Shown one piece after another: positions 19,813 through 32,761 of a stretch of DNA of 64,000 nucleotides (position 1 is the stretch's first letter; each line of letters begins with the position of its first letter). Below the pieces are notes generated by a model, which did no database searches, was not told where the DNA came from, and saw only the letters and a list, made by a program, of their open reading frames with translations. The stretch covers positions 62,001-126,000 of the forward strand of contig NZ_WMCD01000002.1 of the NCBI RefSeq assembly GCF_010994275.1, written 5' to 3'. Source of the DNA: Cyclobacterium jeungdonense (lineage in GTDB: Bacteria > Bacteroidota > Bacteroidia > Cytophagales > Cyclobacteriaceae). Position numbers and translations under genes: made by a program.

Positions 19813-21960
19813 TTATGCCTTCTCTCCTTTTACTTTGGCAATAATGCCCTCAGCAATGTTGTTTGGAACTGGATCATAATGTGAAAAGGTAAGCGAGGCA
19901 GAAGCCCGTCCTGAAGAGATGGTTCTCAAATCAGTCACATATCCAAATAATTCGGATAATGGAACAGAAGCTTTGATTACCGTGGCTGCGCCTTTGGTAT
20001 CCATTCCTTTCATAAGGCCTCTTCTACGGTTAAGATCACCTGTCACAGGTCCCGTGTATTCATCAGGGGAAACAACTTCCACTGCCATAATGGGTTCCAA
20101 TAATTGGGGCTTACATTTTTTAGCCGCTTCCTTGAAACCAATTCTAGCCGCCATTTCAAAAGAAATTGCATCCGAATCCACATCGTGGAAAGATCCATGG
20201 AACAACCTTACTTTCATTGCCTCTATCGGATATCCAGCCAAAGGACCGTTTTTCATCGCATCGGCAAAACCTTTTTGAATGGAAGGAATGAATTCTTTTG
20301 GAATGACGCCACCGACAATTCCATTGACAAAATCCAAACCAGGTTTGATTTCATTAGTTTCTGGATCCGGTTCTCTTGGGCCCATCTCAAAGACGATATC
20401 GGCAAATTTACCTTTTCCACCGGTTTGCTTTTTATAGACTTCCTTGTGCTCTACGCTTGTAAACAAGGCTTCCTTGTAAGCTACCTGAGGAGCACCTTGA
20501 TTAATCTCTACTTTGAATTCCCGCTTTAAACGGTCTATAATGATCTCCAGGTGAAGTTCTCCCATTCCTCGAAGAATAACCTGACCCGTTTCATGATCGG
20601 TATTTACATGTAGGGTAGGATCTTCCTCTACCAACTTGGAAATAGCCATTCCCAATTTATCCACATCTGCCTGTGTTTTGGCTTCAATGGCATAACCGAT
20701 TACCGGCTCAGGGAAGGTCATCTCTTCAAGAACTACTTTATGCTTCTCATCACAAAGGGTATCACCGGTCTTGATATCTTTAAAACCTACACCAGCACAA
20801 ATGTCACCTGCTTCAACCCGATCAATAGGATTCTGCTTATTGGAGTGCATTTGAAGAAGTCGGGAGATCCTTTCCTTTTTATCCGTCCTGGTGTTGAAAA
20901 CATACGAACCAGCTTCCAACTTGCCCGAATATACCCTCATGAAAGCCAAACGGCCTACAAAAGGATCCGTGGCAATTTTAAATGCCAACGCAGCAAAATG
21001 GTCATCACTGTCAGGGTGTCTCAATACAGGTTCTTCCGTATCGGGATCAGTTCCTTTAACTGCCGGCAAATCCAAAGGACAAGGCAAATAAGCAATCACC
21101 GCATCCAATAAGGCTTGAACCCCTTTATTTTTAAAAGCAGAACCACAAAGTACTGGGGAGAAATCCATATTGATCACTGCCTTTCGAATGGCAGCCATCA
21201 TTTCCTCTTTGGTAATGGAATTTTCATCCTCAAAGAATTTTTCCATCAGCGCCTCATCATAAGAAGCCACCTGCTCAACCAGACTTTGTCGGTATTCCGC
21301 AACGGTTTCCTTCAGGTCTTCCGGAACGTCAATCACTTTATAGGTCATGCCCTGATCTTCCTCATTCCAGACTACAGCCTGGTTAGTAATCAGATCAACC
21401 ACACCTTTAAAGGTATCTTCAGCCCCTATAGGAATCTGAAGCGGAACCGGATTGGCACCTAATTTTTCTTTTATTTCAGCAACCGCTTTGAAAAAATCCG
21501 CTCCTGCTCTGTCCATTTTATTGACAAAACAAATTCTTGGAACGTGGTATTTATCAGCTTGTCTCCAAACTGTCTCAGATTGTGGTTCGACACCCGATAC
21601 CGCACAGAACAAGGCAACAGCCCCATCCAATACCCTTAATGATCGTTCTACTTCTACCGTAAAATCGACGTGACCGGGTGTGTCAATCAGGTTGATCTGA
21701 TAATCTTTGGTATCATCATTGGCCAATCCCTGGATAGTAGGATACTTCCATTTGGTGGTAGTAGCAGCAGAGGTAATGGTGATACCTCTCTCTTGTTCTT
21801 GCTCCATCCAGTCCATGGTAGCCGCTCCATCATGTACTTCACCGATCTTATGAGATATACCGGTGTAATACAAAATACGCTCGGAAGTGGTCGTCTTTCC
21901 GGCGTCGATGTGTGCCATGATACCAATGTTTCTTAAATATTTTAAGTCCTTTTTAGCCAT
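19813..21960 (-). CDS. fusA: Elongation factor G
   Basis: EF-G is the GTPase that drives translocation. The 715-residue protein has the G domain ([40 protein letters not shown]) and the later domains II-V ([39 protein letters not shown]). It lies between rpsG and rpsJ. No paralogue is in the window, so this is presumably the main EF-G. Confidence 0.98.
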   Translation of the reverse strand: MAKKDLKYLRNIGIMAHIDAGKTTTSERILYYTGISHKIGEVHDGAATMDWMEQEQERGITITSAATTTKWKYPTIQGLANDDTKDYQINLIDTPGHVDFTVEVERSLRVLDGAVALFCAVSGVEPQSETVWRQADKYHVPRICFVNKMDRAGADFFKAVAEIKEKLGANPVPLQIPIGAEDTFKGVVDLITNQAVVWNEEDQGMTYKVIDVPEDLKETVAEYRQSLVEQVASYDEALMEKFFEDENSITKEEMMAAIRKAVINMDFSPVLCGSAFKNKGVQALLDAVIAYLPCPLDLPAVKGTDPDTEEPVLRHPDSDDHFAALAFKIATDPFVGRLAFMRVYSGKLEAGSYVFNTRTDKKERISRLLQMHSNKQNPIDRVEAGDICAGVGFKDIKTGDTLCDEKHKVVLEEMTFPEPVIGYAIEAKTQADVDKLGMAISKLVEEDPTLHVNTDHETGQVILRGMGELHLEIIIDRLKREFKVEINQGAPQVAYKEALFTSVEHKEVYKKQTGGKGKFADIVFEMGPREPDPETNEIKPGLDFVNGIVGGVIPKEFIPSIQKGFADAMKNGPLAGYPIEAMKVRLFHGSFHDVDSDAISFEMAARIGFKEAAKKCKPQLLEPIMAVEVVSPDEYTGPVTGDLNRRRGLMKGMDTKGAATVIKASVPLSELFGYVTDLRTISSGRASASLTFSHYDPVPNNIAEGIIAKVKGEKA

Positions 21961-21966
21961 TATCTA

Positions 21967-22434
21967 TTAAAATCTAAAATGCGAGAATGCTTTATTGGCT
22001 TCTGCCATCCTGTGCGTATCGTCTTTTTTCTTGACTGCAGCTCCTTCACCTTTAGATGCCGAAATAATTTCTCCAGCCAATCGGTCCATCATTGTCTTTT
22101 CTCCTCTTTTTCTTGCAAAGGTGATCATCCACTTGATTCCCAGTGATACTTTTCGCTCTGGTCTAACTTCCAAAGGTACCTGGAAAGTGGCTCCACCAAC
22201 CCTACGACTCTTCACTTCTACAGCTGGAGTAATAGTATTAAGCGCCTTTTTCCAAACCTCAAGACCATTCTCACCTACTTTCTCCTCTACTTTTTCTATG
22301 GCATCGTAGAAGATTCTGTAAGCAATACTTTTCTTACCATCTACCATCAAACAATTGACAAACCTGGTGACCAAAGTGTCATTGAATTTGGGATCAGGAA
22401 GAATATACCTCTTTTTTGGTTTCGCTTTTCTCAT
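21967..22434 (-). CDS. rpsG: 30S ribosomal protein S7
   Basis: S7 starts 30S head assembly. The 155 residues begin [19 protein letters not shown] and include [40 protein letters not shown] and [20 protein letters not shown]. It lies 6 bp before fusA. Confidence 0.98.
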   Translation of the reverse strand: MRKAKPKKRYILPDPKFNDTLVTRFVNCLMVDGKKSIAYRIFYDAIEKVEEKVGENGLEVWKKALNTITPAVEVKSRRVGGATFQVPLEVRPERKVSLGIKWMITFARKRGEKTMMDRLAGEIISASKGEGAAVKKKDDTHRMAEANKAFSHFRF

Positions 22435-22454
22435 TTTATTCTATAATTTTTTAA

Positions 22455-22838
22455 TTACTTTTTGGCGGCCTTTGGTCGCTTCGCCCCATATTTGGAACGC
22501 CCCTGCTTACGGTCCTTCACTCCTGCAGTATCCAGAGCGCCACGAATGATGTGGTACCTCACCCCAGGCAAATCTTTCACTCTTCCTCCTCTGATTAATA
22601 CAATGGAGTGTTCCTGAAGATTATGTCCTTCTCCGGGGATGTAAGCATTGACTTCCTTACCGTTGGTCAATCTTACCCTGGCCACTTTTCTCATGGCAGA
22701 ATTAGGCTTCTTTGGCGTGGTAGTGTACACCCTGGTGCACACGCCCCTCCGTTGAGGGCAGGCGTCCAAGGCTCTTGACTTGGATTTGCTCTCAAGAGTG
22801 GTTCTACCTTTTCTAACGAGCTGTTGTATAGTAGGCAT
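22455..22838 (-). CDS. rpsL: 30S ribosomal protein S12
   Basis: S12 controls decoding accuracy. The 127 residues show the streptomycin-sensitive sequence at both hot spots: [16 protein letters not shown] and [20 protein letters not shown]. First gene of the str operon, with a strong promoter match upstream. Confidence 0.98.
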   Translation of the reverse strand: MPTIQQLVRKGRTTLESKSKSRALDACPQRRGVCTRVYTTTPKKPNSAMRKVARVRLTNGKEVNAYIPGEGHNLQEHSIVLIRGGRVKDLPGVRYHIIRGALDTAGVKDRKQGRSKYGAKRPKAAKK

Positions 22839-22887
22839 TAATAGATAAATTAATTATTTCGCTTTTAAACTTATAAATTTTGGATTG

Positions 22888-22919
22888 CAAAGGTAACCAA
22901 ATCAATAAAACAAACAAAA
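22888..22919 (-). promoter_or_regulatory. Promoter of the str operon (rpsL)
   Basis: The minus strand has TTTTG, 19 bases, then TACCTTTGC (22895-22887), an exact TAnnTTTG with ideal spacing. The predicted transcript starts about 43 bases before the rpsL ATG (22838). Confidence 0.75.
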
Positions 22920-22995
22920 TTAAGGAGTTATATTTTAGCCAACCGTAGCTACCCCATTTTCAGGCAACTGGCACAGGACAAATCGGACTCCTCTC

Positions 22996-23322
22996 CTAAG
23001 CTTCTCCCGTGGTCCCACCAAAATTTAGCGGAAATTTTGGAGCCTCATTACCACCTTGAATTTTACCAAAGGCTTTTTCATACTTCTCAATGTTATCCTT
23101 CAAAGCCAATAGCAGCCGTTTGGCATGATCCGGGGTCATGATGATCCTGGATTTGACCTTGGCCTTGGGTATACCCGGCATCAACCGGATAAAATCCACT
23201 ACAAACTCAGAATTGGAATGGGCAATCATTGCCAGATTGGAATAAATTCCCTCCGCCACCTCATCACTCAGCTCCACATTGATCTGCTGTTGCTCTTTAT
23301 CAGGTGATTTATCTTCTTCCAT
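22996..23322 (-). CDS. DUF3467 family protein
   Basis: The 108-residue soluble protein starts MEEDKSPDKEQQQINVELSD and carries the DUF3467 core: AEGIYSNLAMIAHSNSEFVV, DFIRLMPGIPKAKVKSRIIM, TPDHAKRLLLALKDNIEKYE. Family members are widespread in Bacteroidota, usually between rpoC and the str operon, and have no established biochemical role. It follows the rpoC terminator and lacks an obvious TAnnTTTG box, so it may depend on read-through. Function unknown. Confidence 0.85.
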   Translation of the reverse strand: MEEDKSPDKEQQQINVELSDEVAEGIYSNLAMIAHSNSEFVVDFIRLMPGIPKAKVKSRIIMTPDHAKRLLLALKDNIEKYEKAFGKIQGGNEAPKFPLNFGGTTGEA

Positions 23323-23346
23323 GAGTGCTTATTACCTGGTTAGAAA

Positions 23347-23384
23347 TAAAAAAAGGCCTGCCGTCTGGTGCAGGCCTTTTTTTT
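23347..23384 (-). terminator. Terminator after rpoC
   Basis: AAAGGCCTGC pairs with GCAGGCCTTT around an 8-base loop (CGTCTGGT on the plus strand), with A and T runs on both flanks. It lies between the rpoC stop (23399) and the DUF3467 gene. Confidence 0.88.
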
Positions 23385-23398
23385 ACGCTATTATTATT

Positions 23399-26300
23399 TT
23401 ACTTGATGGTTTCCCGAACCTTCTTGCTACTGCTTTCTTTTTCAGCCACTAGCATTTCGTATTCCTCTTTGGATCCTACGATCAGATTATTGAATTTTCG
23501 CTGTCCGGTACCTGCTGGTATCAAATGCCCAACAATCACATTTTCTTTCAAGCCCAACAATTCGTCTCGCTTTCCTCGGATTGCTGCTTCACTCAATACC
23601 TTGGTCGTTTCCTGGAAGGAAGCCGCGGAAATAAAGCTTTCCGTACCCAAAGAAGAGGCCGTAATACCTTGCAAAGTAGGCTGAGAAACTGCGGTTTGAG
23701 CATCCCGAACCTGAACCAATTTCATATCCTTACGCTTCAAACTTGAGTTTTCATCTCGCAGCCTTCTGGCGGTGATAATCATACCTGGTTTTAGCGTCGC
23801 AGAATCACCCGATTCCATCACCACCTTCTTGTCAAGGATCGTGTCGTTTTCCTCACGGAACGCCCATTTGTCAACAATCTGGTTTTGCAAGAATCCGGTA
23901 TCACCCGCATCCAGAATTTCTACTTTTTGCATCATCTGGCTCACGATCACTTCTATGTGCTTATCGTTGATCTTCACACCCTGTAATCGGTAAACCTCCT
24001 GTATTTCATTCACCAGGTATTCCTGTACCGCTGTTGGCCCTTTGATTGACAATATATCGTTTGGAGTAATGGCTCCATCAGACAGGGGCTCACCGGCACG
24101 GATAAAGTCATTTTCCTGAACCAAAATATGCTTGGAAAGCGAAACCATGTACCGCTTTCTAACACCGTCTTTGGATTCGATGAAAATCTCCCGGTTTCCT
24201 CTTTTAATACCTCCGTAAATTACCACGCCGTCTATTTCGGATACCACAGCAGGATTGGAAGGGTTTCTCGCTTCAAATAACTCGGTTACTCGCGGTAAAC
24301 CTCCGGTAATATCCCGAGTCTTGCCTACAGATCGAGGTATTTTCACCAGAATCTGGCCAGCCTTTACCTCTTCTCCTTTCTCTACTGAAAGGTGAGCTCC
24401 TACTGGGATATTGTACGACTTAGATTCGTCCCCGTGATCCACCAATACGGCAGGGTTTTTTGTCTTATCTTTCGTGTCAATAATTACCTTCTCCCTGTAT
24501 CCGGTTTGATCATCCGCTACTTCTTTGTAGGTGACACCTTCAATAATGGCTTCAAAATCAACTTTTCCATCAAATTCGGACAGGATCACCGCATTATAGG
24601 GATCCCAGGTACATAAAGATTCGCCTTTGCCAATTTTCTGTCCCTCCGTCACATTCAGGATGGCACCATAAGGAACGTGATTGGAAACCAAGGTCTTACC
24701 TGATTTTACATCATTTACTTTGATCTCTCCCGATCTTCCCATTACGATGGAAACCTCTTCGCCATCCTTATTGGTAGTTTTAATCCACCTTAGTTCTTCT
24801 TCGAATTCGATGATACCATCAAACTTAGAATTGATGCTGGCTTCTACGGAAATATTAGAAGCCGTACCACCTACGTGGAAGGTCCTCAACGTCAGCTGTG
24901 TTCCCGGCTCCCCGATAGACTGAGCAGCAATTACTCCTACGGATTCCCCAACCTGCACTTGTGTGCCAGTGGCCAGGTTTCTCCCGTAACATTTGGAACA
25001 AACACCTCTACGAGTTTCACAGGTAAGTACCGAGCGGATCTCTACTTCCTCGACCGCAGATTCATCGATGGCTTTTGCCACCACATCCGTGATCTCTTCA
25101 TCCGATTCAACAATCACCTCATCGGTTATAGGATCAATTACATCGTGAACAGCGATCCTTCCTACGACACGCTCGGATAAAGGCTCGACTATTTCATCAT
25201 TATCTTTCAATGCCTGAACGATCAGACCTCTAAGTGTTCCACAATCTTCTTCAGAAATGATCATGTCCTGAGCCACATCTACCAGCCTTCGGGTAAGGTA
25301 CCCTGCATCTGCTGTTTTCAATGCTGTATCAGCAAGACCTTTTCTGGCACCGTGCGTAGAAATAAAGTACTCCAGTACGTCCAAGCCTTCTTTAAAGTTA
25401 GACAAAATCGGGTTTTCAATGATTTCGCCCACAGAACCCTGAAGGTTTTTCTGCGGCTTGGCCATCAGGCCTCTCATTCCACCCAACTGTCGAATCTGCT
25501 CCCGCGAACCCCTGGCTCCCGAGTGCATCATCATGTAGATGGCATTAAAGCCTTGATTATCTTCCTCCATCTGACGCATCAGGATGTTTGTCAGGTTAGA
25601 GTTGGTTCTGGTCCAGATATCAATCACCTGGTTGTACCGCTCATTGTCCGTAATCAGACCCATCAGGTAATTGTTCCACACCTGATCCACCTCACTTTTG
25701 GCTTTTTCTATCAGCGGTTCCTTCTCTTCTGGGATGATCACATCGTCCAATCCCATGGACAATCCTCCCTGATAGGCCATCTGGAATCCCAAATGCTTGA
25801 TATCATCAAGAAACTGAGCAGAACGGGCAATGCCACATATTTTCACTACCTCTGCAATGATCTGCTGCAATTTCTTTTTAGTAAGCAGTTCATTTACATA
25901 ACCTACCTGCTCCGGTACAAATTGATTAAAAATCAACCTACCGGCAACTGTATCCTCAATTTTTTCAGAAAGTGTTCCATCCTCATTCCGCACCTTCACT
26001 TTACATTTTATGTGCGCATGCTTGGATATGGCTCCCTCATTGAGAGCGATCAACACTTCTTCCTGACCGTAGAATGTCATGCCCTCTCCTTCTACCGGAA
26101 ACTCCTCCGTAGATTTCATTCCTTTGGTTACATAGTACAAACCGAGTACCATATCCTGCGAAGGAACAGTGATAGGAGCCCCGTTGGCAGGGTTAAGAAT
26201 ATTGTGTGAGGAGAGCATCAGCGTAGAGGCCTCCAATATGGCCTCGTGTCCTAAAGGAACGTGTACCGCCATTTGATCTCCATCAAAGTCAGCATTAAAA

Positions 26301-27709
26301 GCGGTACATACCAACGGATGCAACTGTATGGCTTTTCCCTCAATCAACTTGGGCTGAAATGCCTGAATTCCCAAACGGTGTAGCGTTGGCGCCCGGTTAA
26401 GTAGTACCGGATGTCCTTTCAATACGTTCTCCAGGATATCCCAAACTACCGGATCTTTTCTGTCTACTATTTTCTTGGCAGACTTCACCGTTTTTACGAT
26501 CCCTCGTTCTATGAGTTTTCGGATAATAAACGGCTTAAATAATTCCGCCGCCATGTTTTTAGGAAGCCCGCATTCATGCAACTTCAATTCAGGGCCTACG
26601 ACAATTACCGATCTACCGGAATAATCCACCCGTTTACCCAAAAGGTTCTGACGGAACCGACCTTGCTTTCCTTTCAACATGTCTGAAAGGGATTTTAAGG
26701 CCCTATTCCCATCGGATCTTACGGCATTCACTTTTCGGGAATTATCAAATAAGGAATCTACCGCCTCCTGAAGCATCCTTTTTTCATTTCGAAGAATTAC
26801 CTCCGGAGCTTTGATGTCTATGAGTCGCTTCAGCCTGTTATTTCTAATGATTACCCTTCGGTATAAGTCATTCAAATCGGAAGTTGCAAACCTACCTCCA
26901 TCCAAAGGAACCAACGGGCGAAGTTCTGGCGGAATCACCGGAACCATTCGAACGACCATCCATTCCGGACGGTTTTCGATTCTGGTTCTTGCATCACGGA
27001 ATGCTTCTACTACCTTCAAACGCTTCAAAGCCTCTGCTTTTCGCTGCTGAGAGGTATCGGTTGCGGCCTGATGACGCAGACTGTAGGACAAGTCATCCAG
27101 ATCCAGCCTTGCCAAAAGCATCTCCAAAGCTTCAGCTCCCATCTTGGCAATGAATTTATTGGGATCATCATCGTCCATCATCTGATTCTCCTTGGGAAGC
27201 TTGTCCATGATGTCCAGGTATTCGTCTTCCGTAAGGAAATCCAGGTATTGCAAGCCGTCATCTGCCTTAATTCCTGCCTCAATGACCACATATCGCTCGT
27301 AATAAACAATTTGATCCAGCTTTTTGGTAGGCAAACCCAACAGGTAACCAATCTTATTGGGTAGGGATTTAAAGTACCAGATGTGAGCCACAGGAACCAC
27401 TAATTCAATGTGTCCCATTCGCTCCCTTCTTACCTTCTTCTCAGTGACCTCCACACCGCAGCGGTCACAAATTATTCCCTTATATCGTATGCGCTTGTAT
27501 TTTCCACAATGACACTCCCAGTCTTTCACCGGGCCAAATATCCGCTCACAGAACAGACCACCCATCTCTGGTTTGTAGGTCCTGTAATTGATGGTTTCTG
27601 GCTGTGTAACTTCCCCATGCGAACTGTCCAGTATGGACTCTGGTGAAGCCAAACTAATGGTGACTCTTGAAAAGTCGTTGTTTAGTTTCTTATTTTTTCT
27701 GAACGCCAT
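23399..27709 (-). CDS. rpoC: DNA-directed RNA polymerase subunit beta'
   Basis: Catalytic subunit of RNA polymerase, 1436 residues. Visible landmarks: the N-terminal zinc-binding region at about 66-90 ([14 protein letters not shown], then CDRCGVEV), the active-site Mg loop [12 protein letters not shown] near residue 470, the trigger-loop/bridge-helix region ([20 protein letters not shown]) and the second zinc site near 900 ([13 protein letters not shown]). It lies 48 bp after rpoB and is closed by a strong terminator. Confidence 0.99.
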   Translation of the reverse strand: MAFRKNKKLNNDFSRVTISLASPESILDSSHGEVTQPETINYRTYKPEMGGLFCERIFGPVKDWECHCGKYKRIRYKGIICDRCGVEVTEKKVRRERMGHIELVVPVAHIWYFKSLPNKIGYLLGLPTKKLDQIVYYERYVVIEAGIKADDGLQYLDFLTEDEYLDIMDKLPKENQMMDDDDPNKFIAKMGAEALEMLLARLDLDDLSYSLRHQAATDTSQQRKAEALKRLKVVEAFRDARTRIENRPEWMVVRMVPVIPPELRPLVPLDGGRFATSDLNDLYRRVIIRNNRLKRLIDIKAPEVILRNEKRMLQEAVDSLFDNSRKVNAVRSDGNRALKSLSDMLKGKQGRFRQNLLGKRVDYSGRSVIVVGPELKLHECGLPKNMAAELFKPFIIRKLIERGIVKTVKSAKKIVDRKDPVVWDILENVLKGHPVLLNRAPTLHRLGIQAFQPKLIEGKAIQLHPLVCTAFNADFDGDQMAVHVPLGHEAILEASTLMLSSHNILNPANGAPITVPSQDMVLGLYYVTKGMKSTEEFPVEGEGMTFYGQEEVLIALNEGAISKHAHIKCKVKVRNEDGTLSEKIEDTVAGRLIFNQFVPEQVGYVNELLTKKKLQQIIAEVVKICGIARSAQFLDDIKHLGFQMAYQGGLSMGLDDVIIPEEKEPLIEKAKSEVDQVWNNYLMGLITDNERYNQVIDIWTRTNSNLTNILMRQMEEDNQGFNAIYMMMHSGARGSREQIRQLGGMRGLMAKPQKNLQGSVGEIIENPILSNFKEGLDVLEYFISTHGARKGLADTALKTADAGYLTRRLVDVAQDMIISEEDCGTLRGLIVQALKDNDEIVEPLSERVVGRIAVHDVIDPITDEVIVESDEEITDVVAKAIDESAVEEVEIRSVLTCETRRGVCSKCYGRNLATGTQVQVGESVGVIAAQSIGEPGTQLTLRTFHVGGTASNISVEASINSKFDGIIEFEEELRWIKTTNKDGEEVSIVMGRSGEIKVNDVKSGKTLVSNHVPYGAILNVTEGQKIGKGESLCTWDPYNAVILSEFDGKVDFEAIIEGVTYKEVADDQTGYREKVIIDTKDKTKNPAVLVDHGDESKSYNIPVGAHLSVEKGEEVKAGQILVKIPRSVGKTRDITGGLPRVTELFEARNPSNPAVVSEIDGVVIYGGIKRGNREIFIESKDGVRKRYMVSLSKHILVQENDFIRAGEPLSDGAITPNDILSIKGPTAVQEYLVNEIQEVYRLQGVKINDKHIEVIVSQMMQKVEILDAGDTGFLQNQIVDKWAFREENDTILDKKVVMESGDSATLKPGMIITARRLRDENSSLKRKDMKLVQVRDAQTAVSQPTLQGITASSLGTESFISAASFQETTKVLSEAAIRGKRDELLGLKENVIVGHLIPAGTGQRKFNNLIVGSKEEYEMLVAEKESSSKKVRETIK

Positions 27710-27757
27710 AGTTTTTTTGTGTATTTGATGGCCTCGAAAGGCCTATTGGTTTCTAAG

Positions 27758-30700
27758 TTAGTCAAGCGTAATTTCCAAAGCAAGTCCCCTGAGTTCATGT
27801 ACCAGTACATTGAAAGACTCCGGAATGTTTGCCTTTGGTAAATTTTCCCCCTTAACAATGGATTCATAGGCTTTGGCCCGGCCAATGACGTCATCGGATT
27901 TCACGGTTAAGATTTCTCTCAACACGTGCGATGCTCCAAAAGCCTCCAGAGCCCACACTTCCATCTCTCCAAAACGCTGACCACCAAATTGGGCTTTACC
28001 ACCCAAAGGCTGCTGGGTAATCAACGAATATGGCCCAATTGATCGGGCATGCATCTTATCGTCCACCAAGTGACCAAGTTTCAACATGTAGGAAACCCCC
28101 ACTGTAACGGGCTGATCAAATTTCTTACCGGTCAATCCGTCAAACAGATAGGTCCTGCCGAAAGAAGGAAGTCCTGCTTTTTCCAACTCTGCTGCTACCT
28201 CATCGGTGGTCGCTCCGTCAAAGATTGGCGTGGCATAGGTCTTACCCAATTTCTTACCTGCCCAAGCCAGTACTGTTTCGAAAATCTGACCGATATTCAT
28301 CCTGGATGGTACACCAAGCGGGTTAAGTACGATGTCCATAGGAGAACCGTCCTCCAGGAATGGCATGTCCTCATCCCGAACGATCCGAGCAACAATACCT
28401 TTGTTTCCATGTCTACCCGCCATTTTATCGCCAACCTTAAGCTTTCGCTTCTTAGCTACGTAAACTTTCGCCAACTGAACGATACCCGCGGGTAATTCAT
28501 CTCCTACCTCCAAGGTAAATTTATCCCTTTTGAAGATACCTGAAATTTCATTCCGGGTATTGGTATAATTTTTAACCAACTTCTGAACAAGTGAGTTAGC
28601 ATGGGCATCATCGGTCCAATCATCCAAAATAATATCGGATATCAGGTTTACCTCTTCAGCCACGTTGTAATTACTCTCATCCCTGTAGGGGTTCTTTGCC
28701 GGAAATAGGTTATTCTCAATGTTCTGGTAATTGAATTTCATCCCCTTGCTGATGATCTCGTCCCCAAACTTATGACGAACGCCATTGGAAACTTTTCCTT
28801 CGAGAATCTGCACCAGTTTTTCGATCATTCTAGCCCGAACAGCTAACAAATCCTTGGCGTAAGACTGCTTTAATCGTTCTACCTCGGCTTTAGCTTTGAC
28901 ACGTAGGTCCTTGTCCTTTTTAGGTCTTGAAAACAACTTCGTCTCAATCACTACTCCATTTAAGGAAGGAGAGGCTTTCAGAGAGGCGTCTTTTACATCG
29001 CCTGCCTTGTCACCGAAAATAGCGCGTAACAGTTTCTCTTCCGGCGTGGGATCCGTTTCACCCTTTGGCGTAATTTTACCAATGATGATGTCCCCTTCTT
29101 TGATTTCGGAACCAACACGGATAATTCCGTTTTCGTCCAGGTTTTTCACTGCATCTTCCGATACATTGGGGATCTCTGACGTTAGTTCTTCTTCACCCCG
29201 TTTAGTATCCCTGACCTCCAACTGAAATTCCTCTATGTGGATGGAGGTGAAGACATCTTCACGCACCACCCGCTCGGATATTACAATGGCATCTTCAAAA
29301 TTGTACCCCTGCCAAGGCATGTAGGCCACTAGTAGGTTTTTACCCAAGGCCAGCTCTCCTTTATTAGTAGAATACCCTTCAACGAGCACCTGTCCCTTTT
29401 TGACCCTTTGTCCTTTTAAGACAATCGGGGTAAGGTTAATAGTGGTGTCCTGATTGGTTCTTCTGAATTTTATCAGATCATAGGTTTTATACTCATCACT
29501 GAAATTGACCAGCAATTCATCACTGGAAAGCTCGTATTTGGTAATGATTTTTTCAGCGTCTACGTAATCCACTACACCGTCCGCTTCGGCAAGAATCAGC
29601 GACCGTGAATCGATTGCTGCCTTTCCTTCCAATCCGGTACCTACGATCGGTGCCTCTGCTTTTAACAATGGAACGGCCTGCCGCTGCATGTTAGATCCCA
29701 TCAGGGCCCGGTTGGCATCATCGTGCTCCAGGAAAGGAATCAGGGAAGCTGCCACCGAAACAATCTGGTTTGGCGCCACATCCATATAGGAGATCTCTTT
29801 GGGTTCCAAAACCGGGAAATCCCCCTCAAACCTGGCCTTTACCTTATCATTTACAAAGTTTCCTTTTCCATCCAATGGCGCATTTGCCTGGGCAATGTTG
29901 TTGTCGTCTTCTTCTTCAGCGGTAAGGAATACAATATCTTCGGCATTCATACTTACTTTACCCTCACTAACCTTTCGGTAAGGAGTTTCCAGAAAGCCCA
30001 TGCTATTTACCTTTGCGTGTACACAAAGAGAAGATATCAAACCAATATTTGGTCCTTCCGGGGTTTCAATGGTGCACAAACGACCATAGTGCGTGTAGTG
30101 CACGTCTCGTACCTCAAACCCGGCACGTTCCCGCGATAGCCCCCCGGGGCCCAAGGCAGATAACCTTCTTTTGTGTGTCAATTCGGCCAAGGGATTGGTT
30201 TGGTCCATAAACTGACTCAACTGGTTGGTACCAAAGAAAGAGTTAATCACGGAAGAAAGCGTTCTGGCGTTGATCAGATCAACAGGCTTGAAATCCTCGT
30301 TATCCCTTACATTCATCCTCTCACGAATCGTTCGGGCCATTCGTGCAAGCCCAACGCCAAACTGGCTGTAAAGCTGTTCGCCTACAGTCCTTACACGACG
30401 ATTGCTCAAGTGGTCAATATCATCCACTACTGCCTTGGAATTGATAAGCCCGATCAGGTATTTTACGATGGATATGATATCCTCGGTAGTCAATACAATC
30501 TTCTCTGAGTCAATGTCCAGACCAAGTTTTTTATTGATCCTGTACCTGCCTACTTCTCCCAGATCGTAACGCTTATCAGAGAAAAATAAACCATGGATTA
30601 CTTCCCTTGCAGTAGCTTCATCCGGAGCTTCGGTGTTTCGCAGCTGTCGGTAGATTACCTCCACTGCTTCCTTTTCAGAATTGGAGTTGTCCTTCTGTAG

Positions 30701-31633
30701 GGTATTATAAATAATGGAATAGTCGGCAATATTTACGTCCTCTCTATGGAGAATGACGCTTTTGGTGCCGGATTCCAAAATCAATTCAATGTCTTCATCC
30801 GTAAGGATGCTGTCTCTTTCCAATAAGACTTCATTCCTGTCGATGGAAACTACCTCTCCGGTATCTTCATCTACAAAATCTTCTACCCAGGTTCGCAAAA
30901 CACGTGCTGCGAGTTTCCTGCCGATGATTTTCTTGAGGGTAGACTTATTGGATTCTACTTCTTCGGAAAGACCAAACAAATCCAGAATTTGCTTATCAGA
31001 TCCATATCCAATAGCTCGTAAAAGAGTTGTTACGGGGAATTTCTTTTTCCGGTCAATATACGCATACATGACATTATTGATGTCAGTAGCAAACTCTATC
31101 CAGGAACCTTTAAAAGGAATGATTCGGGCAGAATAAAGTTTGGTACCGTTGGTATGCTTACTTTGAGCGAAGAAAACACCCGGGGACCGGTGAAGCTGAG
31201 ACACGATAACTCGTTCTGCTCCATTGATTACAAAAGAACCCTTTTCCGTCATATAAGGAAGATTTCCAAGAAAAACTTCCTGTTCGATGGTTTCAAAATC
31301 CTCGTTGTCTTCATCGGAGCAAAGCAGTCGCAATTTTGCTTTCAATGGTACTGAATAGGTAAGACCTCGGTCAATACTTTCGGATACATTGTATTTGGGA
31401 GGATCTACGGTATAGTCGATAAATTCAAGGGTGAAATTTTCCCGGGAATCACTGATAGGGAAATTTTCGGAAAACACCTTGAAAAGACCATCCTGCCTTC
31501 TTTTCTCTGCAGGAGTATCCAACTGGAAGAAATCTTTGAAAGATTGCAGCTGAATATCTAAGAAATCCGGATAGTCTTTGACTACCTTTATGGATGAGAA
31601 ACTTTTCCTTTCGGTTTGATTCTGGATAGCCAA
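27758..31633 (-). CDS. rpoB: DNA-directed RNA polymerase subunit beta (TTG start)
   Basis: The 1291-residue beta subunit begins [20 protein letters not shown] after a TTG start at 31633-31631. No in-frame ATG or GTG is present just upstream, and the family N-terminus aligns here, so TTG is the likely start. The rifampicin pocket at about residues 455-500 is wild type ([37 protein letters not shown]). The C-terminal region contains [20 protein letters not shown]. It is preceded by a hairpin in the rplL-rpoB gap. Confidence 0.98.
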   Translation of the reverse strand: MAIQNQTERKSFSSIKVVKDYPDFLDIQLQSFKDFFQLDTPAEKRRQDGLFKVFSENFPISDSRENFTLEFIDYTVDPPKYNVSESIDRGLTYSVPLKAKLRLLCSDEDNEDFETIEQEVFLGNLPYMTEKGSFVINGAERVIVSQLHRSPGVFFAQSKHTNGTKLYSARIIPFKGSWIEFATDINNVMYAYIDRKKKFPVTTLLRAIGYGSDKQILDLFGLSEEVESNKSTLKKIIGRKLAARVLRTWVEDFVDEDTGEVVSIDRNEVLLERDSILTDEDIELILESGTKSVILHREDVNIADYSIIYNTLQKDNSNSEKEAVEVIYRQLRNTEAPDEATAREVIHGLFFSDKRYDLGEVGRYRINKKLGLDIDSEKIVLTTEDIISIVKYLIGLINSKAVVDDIDHLSNRRVRTVGEQLYSQFGVGLARMARTIRERMNVRDNEDFKPVDLINARTLSSVINSFFGTNQLSQFMDQTNPLAELTHKRRLSALGPGGLSRERAGFEVRDVHYTHYGRLCTIETPEGPNIGLISSLCVHAKVNSMGFLETPYRKVSEGKVSMNAEDIVFLTAEEEDDNNIAQANAPLDGKGNFVNDKVKARFEGDFPVLEPKEISYMDVAPNQIVSVAASLIPFLEHDDANRALMGSNMQRQAVPLLKAEAPIVGTGLEGKAAIDSRSLILAEADGVVDYVDAEKIITKYELSSDELLVNFSDEYKTYDLIKFRRTNQDTTINLTPIVLKGQRVKKGQVLVEGYSTNKGELALGKNLLVAYMPWQGYNFEDAIVISERVVREDVFTSIHIEEFQLEVRDTKRGEEELTSEIPNVSEDAVKNLDENGIIRVGSEIKEGDIIIGKITPKGETDPTPEEKLLRAIFGDKAGDVKDASLKASPSLNGVVIETKLFSRPKKDKDLRVKAKAEVERLKQSYAKDLLAVRARMIEKLVQILEGKVSNGVRHKFGDEIISKGMKFNYQNIENNLFPAKNPYRDESNYNVAEEVNLISDIILDDWTDDAHANSLVQKLVKNYTNTRNEISGIFKRDKFTLEVGDELPAGIVQLAKVYVAKKRKLKVGDKMAGRHGNKGIVARIVRDEDMPFLEDGSPMDIVLNPLGVPSRMNIGQIFETVLAWAGKKLGKTYATPIFDGATTDEVAAELEKAGLPSFGRTYLFDGLTGKKFDQPVTVGVSYMLKLGHLVDDKMHARSIGPYSLITQQPLGGKAQFGGQRFGEMEVWALEAFGASHVLREILTVKSDDVIGRAKAYESIVKGENLPKANIPESFNVLVHELRGLALEITLD

Positions 31634-31718
31634 GGCAGTATATAATTTTAGTGAAAGTTTTTATAAATATAGGACAATTTACACTTAAAAAAGTGCAATT
31701 TATTAACTGTCCATAAAC

Positions 31719-31748
31719 AGGAAAAGACCTGACTGATAAGTCAGGTCT
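31719..31748 (-). terminator. Hairpin between rplL and rpoB (attenuator-like terminator)
   Basis: AGACCTGACT pairs perfectly with AGTCAGGTCT around a four-base loop. On the minus strand TTTTCCTG follows. It lies 43 bp after the rplL stop and 92 bp before rpoB, where E. coli also has a partial terminator that lowers rpoBC relative to ribosomal protein L12. Confidence 0.75.
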
Positions 31749-31790
31749 AATGCTGAGTAACCAAATCCAATCGGAGTTGGCTATTCAATT

Positions 31791-32171
31791 CTATTTAAGC
31801 TCAACTTCTGCTCCAGCTTCTTCAAGTTGCTTTTTCAGAGCTTCCGCTTCTTCTTTACTTACTCCTTCTTTTACGGCTTTAGGAGCACTGTCTACCACTT
31901 CTTTGGCTTCTTTTAGTCCCAACCCTGTCAATTCCTTAACAAGTTTAACTACCGCCAATTTTTGTCCACCTGCAGCTTTTAAGACAACATCAAAAGAAGA
32001 CTTCTCTTCTTCAGCAGCACCTTCGCCAGCGGCTCCACCTCCAGCTACTACAGTAGCGGCAGCAGCGGCAGGTTCGATACCATATTCATCTTTTAAAATT
32101 GCGGCTAACTCATTTACCTCTTTTACAGTTAAATTAACTAACTGCTCAGCGAATGCTTTAAGATCTGCCAT
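31791..32171 (-). CDS. rplL: 50S ribosomal protein L7/L12
   Basis: L7/L12 forms the stalk that recruits translation GTPases. The 126 residues have the N-terminal dimerisation part (about 1-35), an Ala/Gly/Glu-rich hinge (about 36-55) and the C-terminal domain ([40 protein letters not shown]). It lies after rplJ and before the hairpin that precedes rpoB. Confidence 0.98.
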   Translation of the reverse strand: MADLKAFAEQLVNLTVKEVNELAAILKDEYGIEPAAAAATVVAGGGAAGEGAAEEEKSSFDVVLKAAGGQKLAVVKLVKELTGLGLKEAKEVVDSAPKAVKEGVSKEEAEALKKQLEEAGAEVELK

Positions 32172-32219
32172 TGTATTAACTATTTAAATTGATTGTTTTT
32201 ACTAATTTGAATGATTTTT

Positions 32220-32759
32220 TTAAGCTTCTCTTTCGGCCAATGTTTTCACCAGACCAGCAAGAGTATTTTTTCCACTTTGAAGCGCTGATAAAACATTGGT
32301 AGCAGGAGATTGCAGCAAGCTGATAACTTCTCCGACCAGTTCCTCTTTGGATTTCAGATTGGAAAGAACTTCCAGGTTGCTTTCACCTAAAAATTGATCT
32401 CCGTCAACGGAGGCTCCTTTAAACAAGGGACGCTTATTTTTAGGGCCCAGCTTCTTTCTGAAATCTAGAATTACCTTTGCAGGAAGGTTACCTATCTCCT
32501 GAGAAAACAGGATACCGGAAAAGCCTTTCAACGTTTGTTCAGCGAACTCTGCGTAATCTGCCTCCATATTTTCAAGGGCTTTCTTGATCAGGGTATTTTT
32601 ATAAACCCGATATTCAAGCCCTTTATCGAAACACATTTTTCTGAAGCTATTTACCTGAGCAACACTGAATCCCGAAGCATCGGCAATGTAAAAATGCGGA
32701 GTAGTCTTCAGTTTGTCGGTAAGTTCTTCAATTATGGTTTTTTTGTCTTCTCTCGTCAT
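32220..32759 (-). CDS. rplJ: 50S ribosomal protein L10
   Basis: L10 anchors the L7/L12 stalk. The 179 residues begin MTREDKKTIIEELTDKLKTT and contain YRVYKNTLIKKALE and FSGILFSQEIGNLPAKVILDF-like segments, ending with ALQSGKNTLAGLVKTLAE, the L12-binding helix. It starts 2 bp after rplA. Confidence 0.97.
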   Translation of the reverse strand: MTREDKKTIIEELTDKLKTTPHFYIADASGFSVAQVNSFRKMCFDKGLEYRVYKNTLIKKALENMEADYAEFAEQTLKGFSGILFSQEIGNLPAKVILDFRKKLGPKNKRPLFKGASVDGDQFLGESNLEVLSNLKSKEELVGEVISLLQSPATNVLSALQSGKNTLAGLVKTLAEREA

Positions 32760-32761
32760 AA

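Noticed and set aside
25352..26209. 285-codon plus-strand frame
   Set aside because: It is entirely antisense to rpoC and has no recognisable domain.
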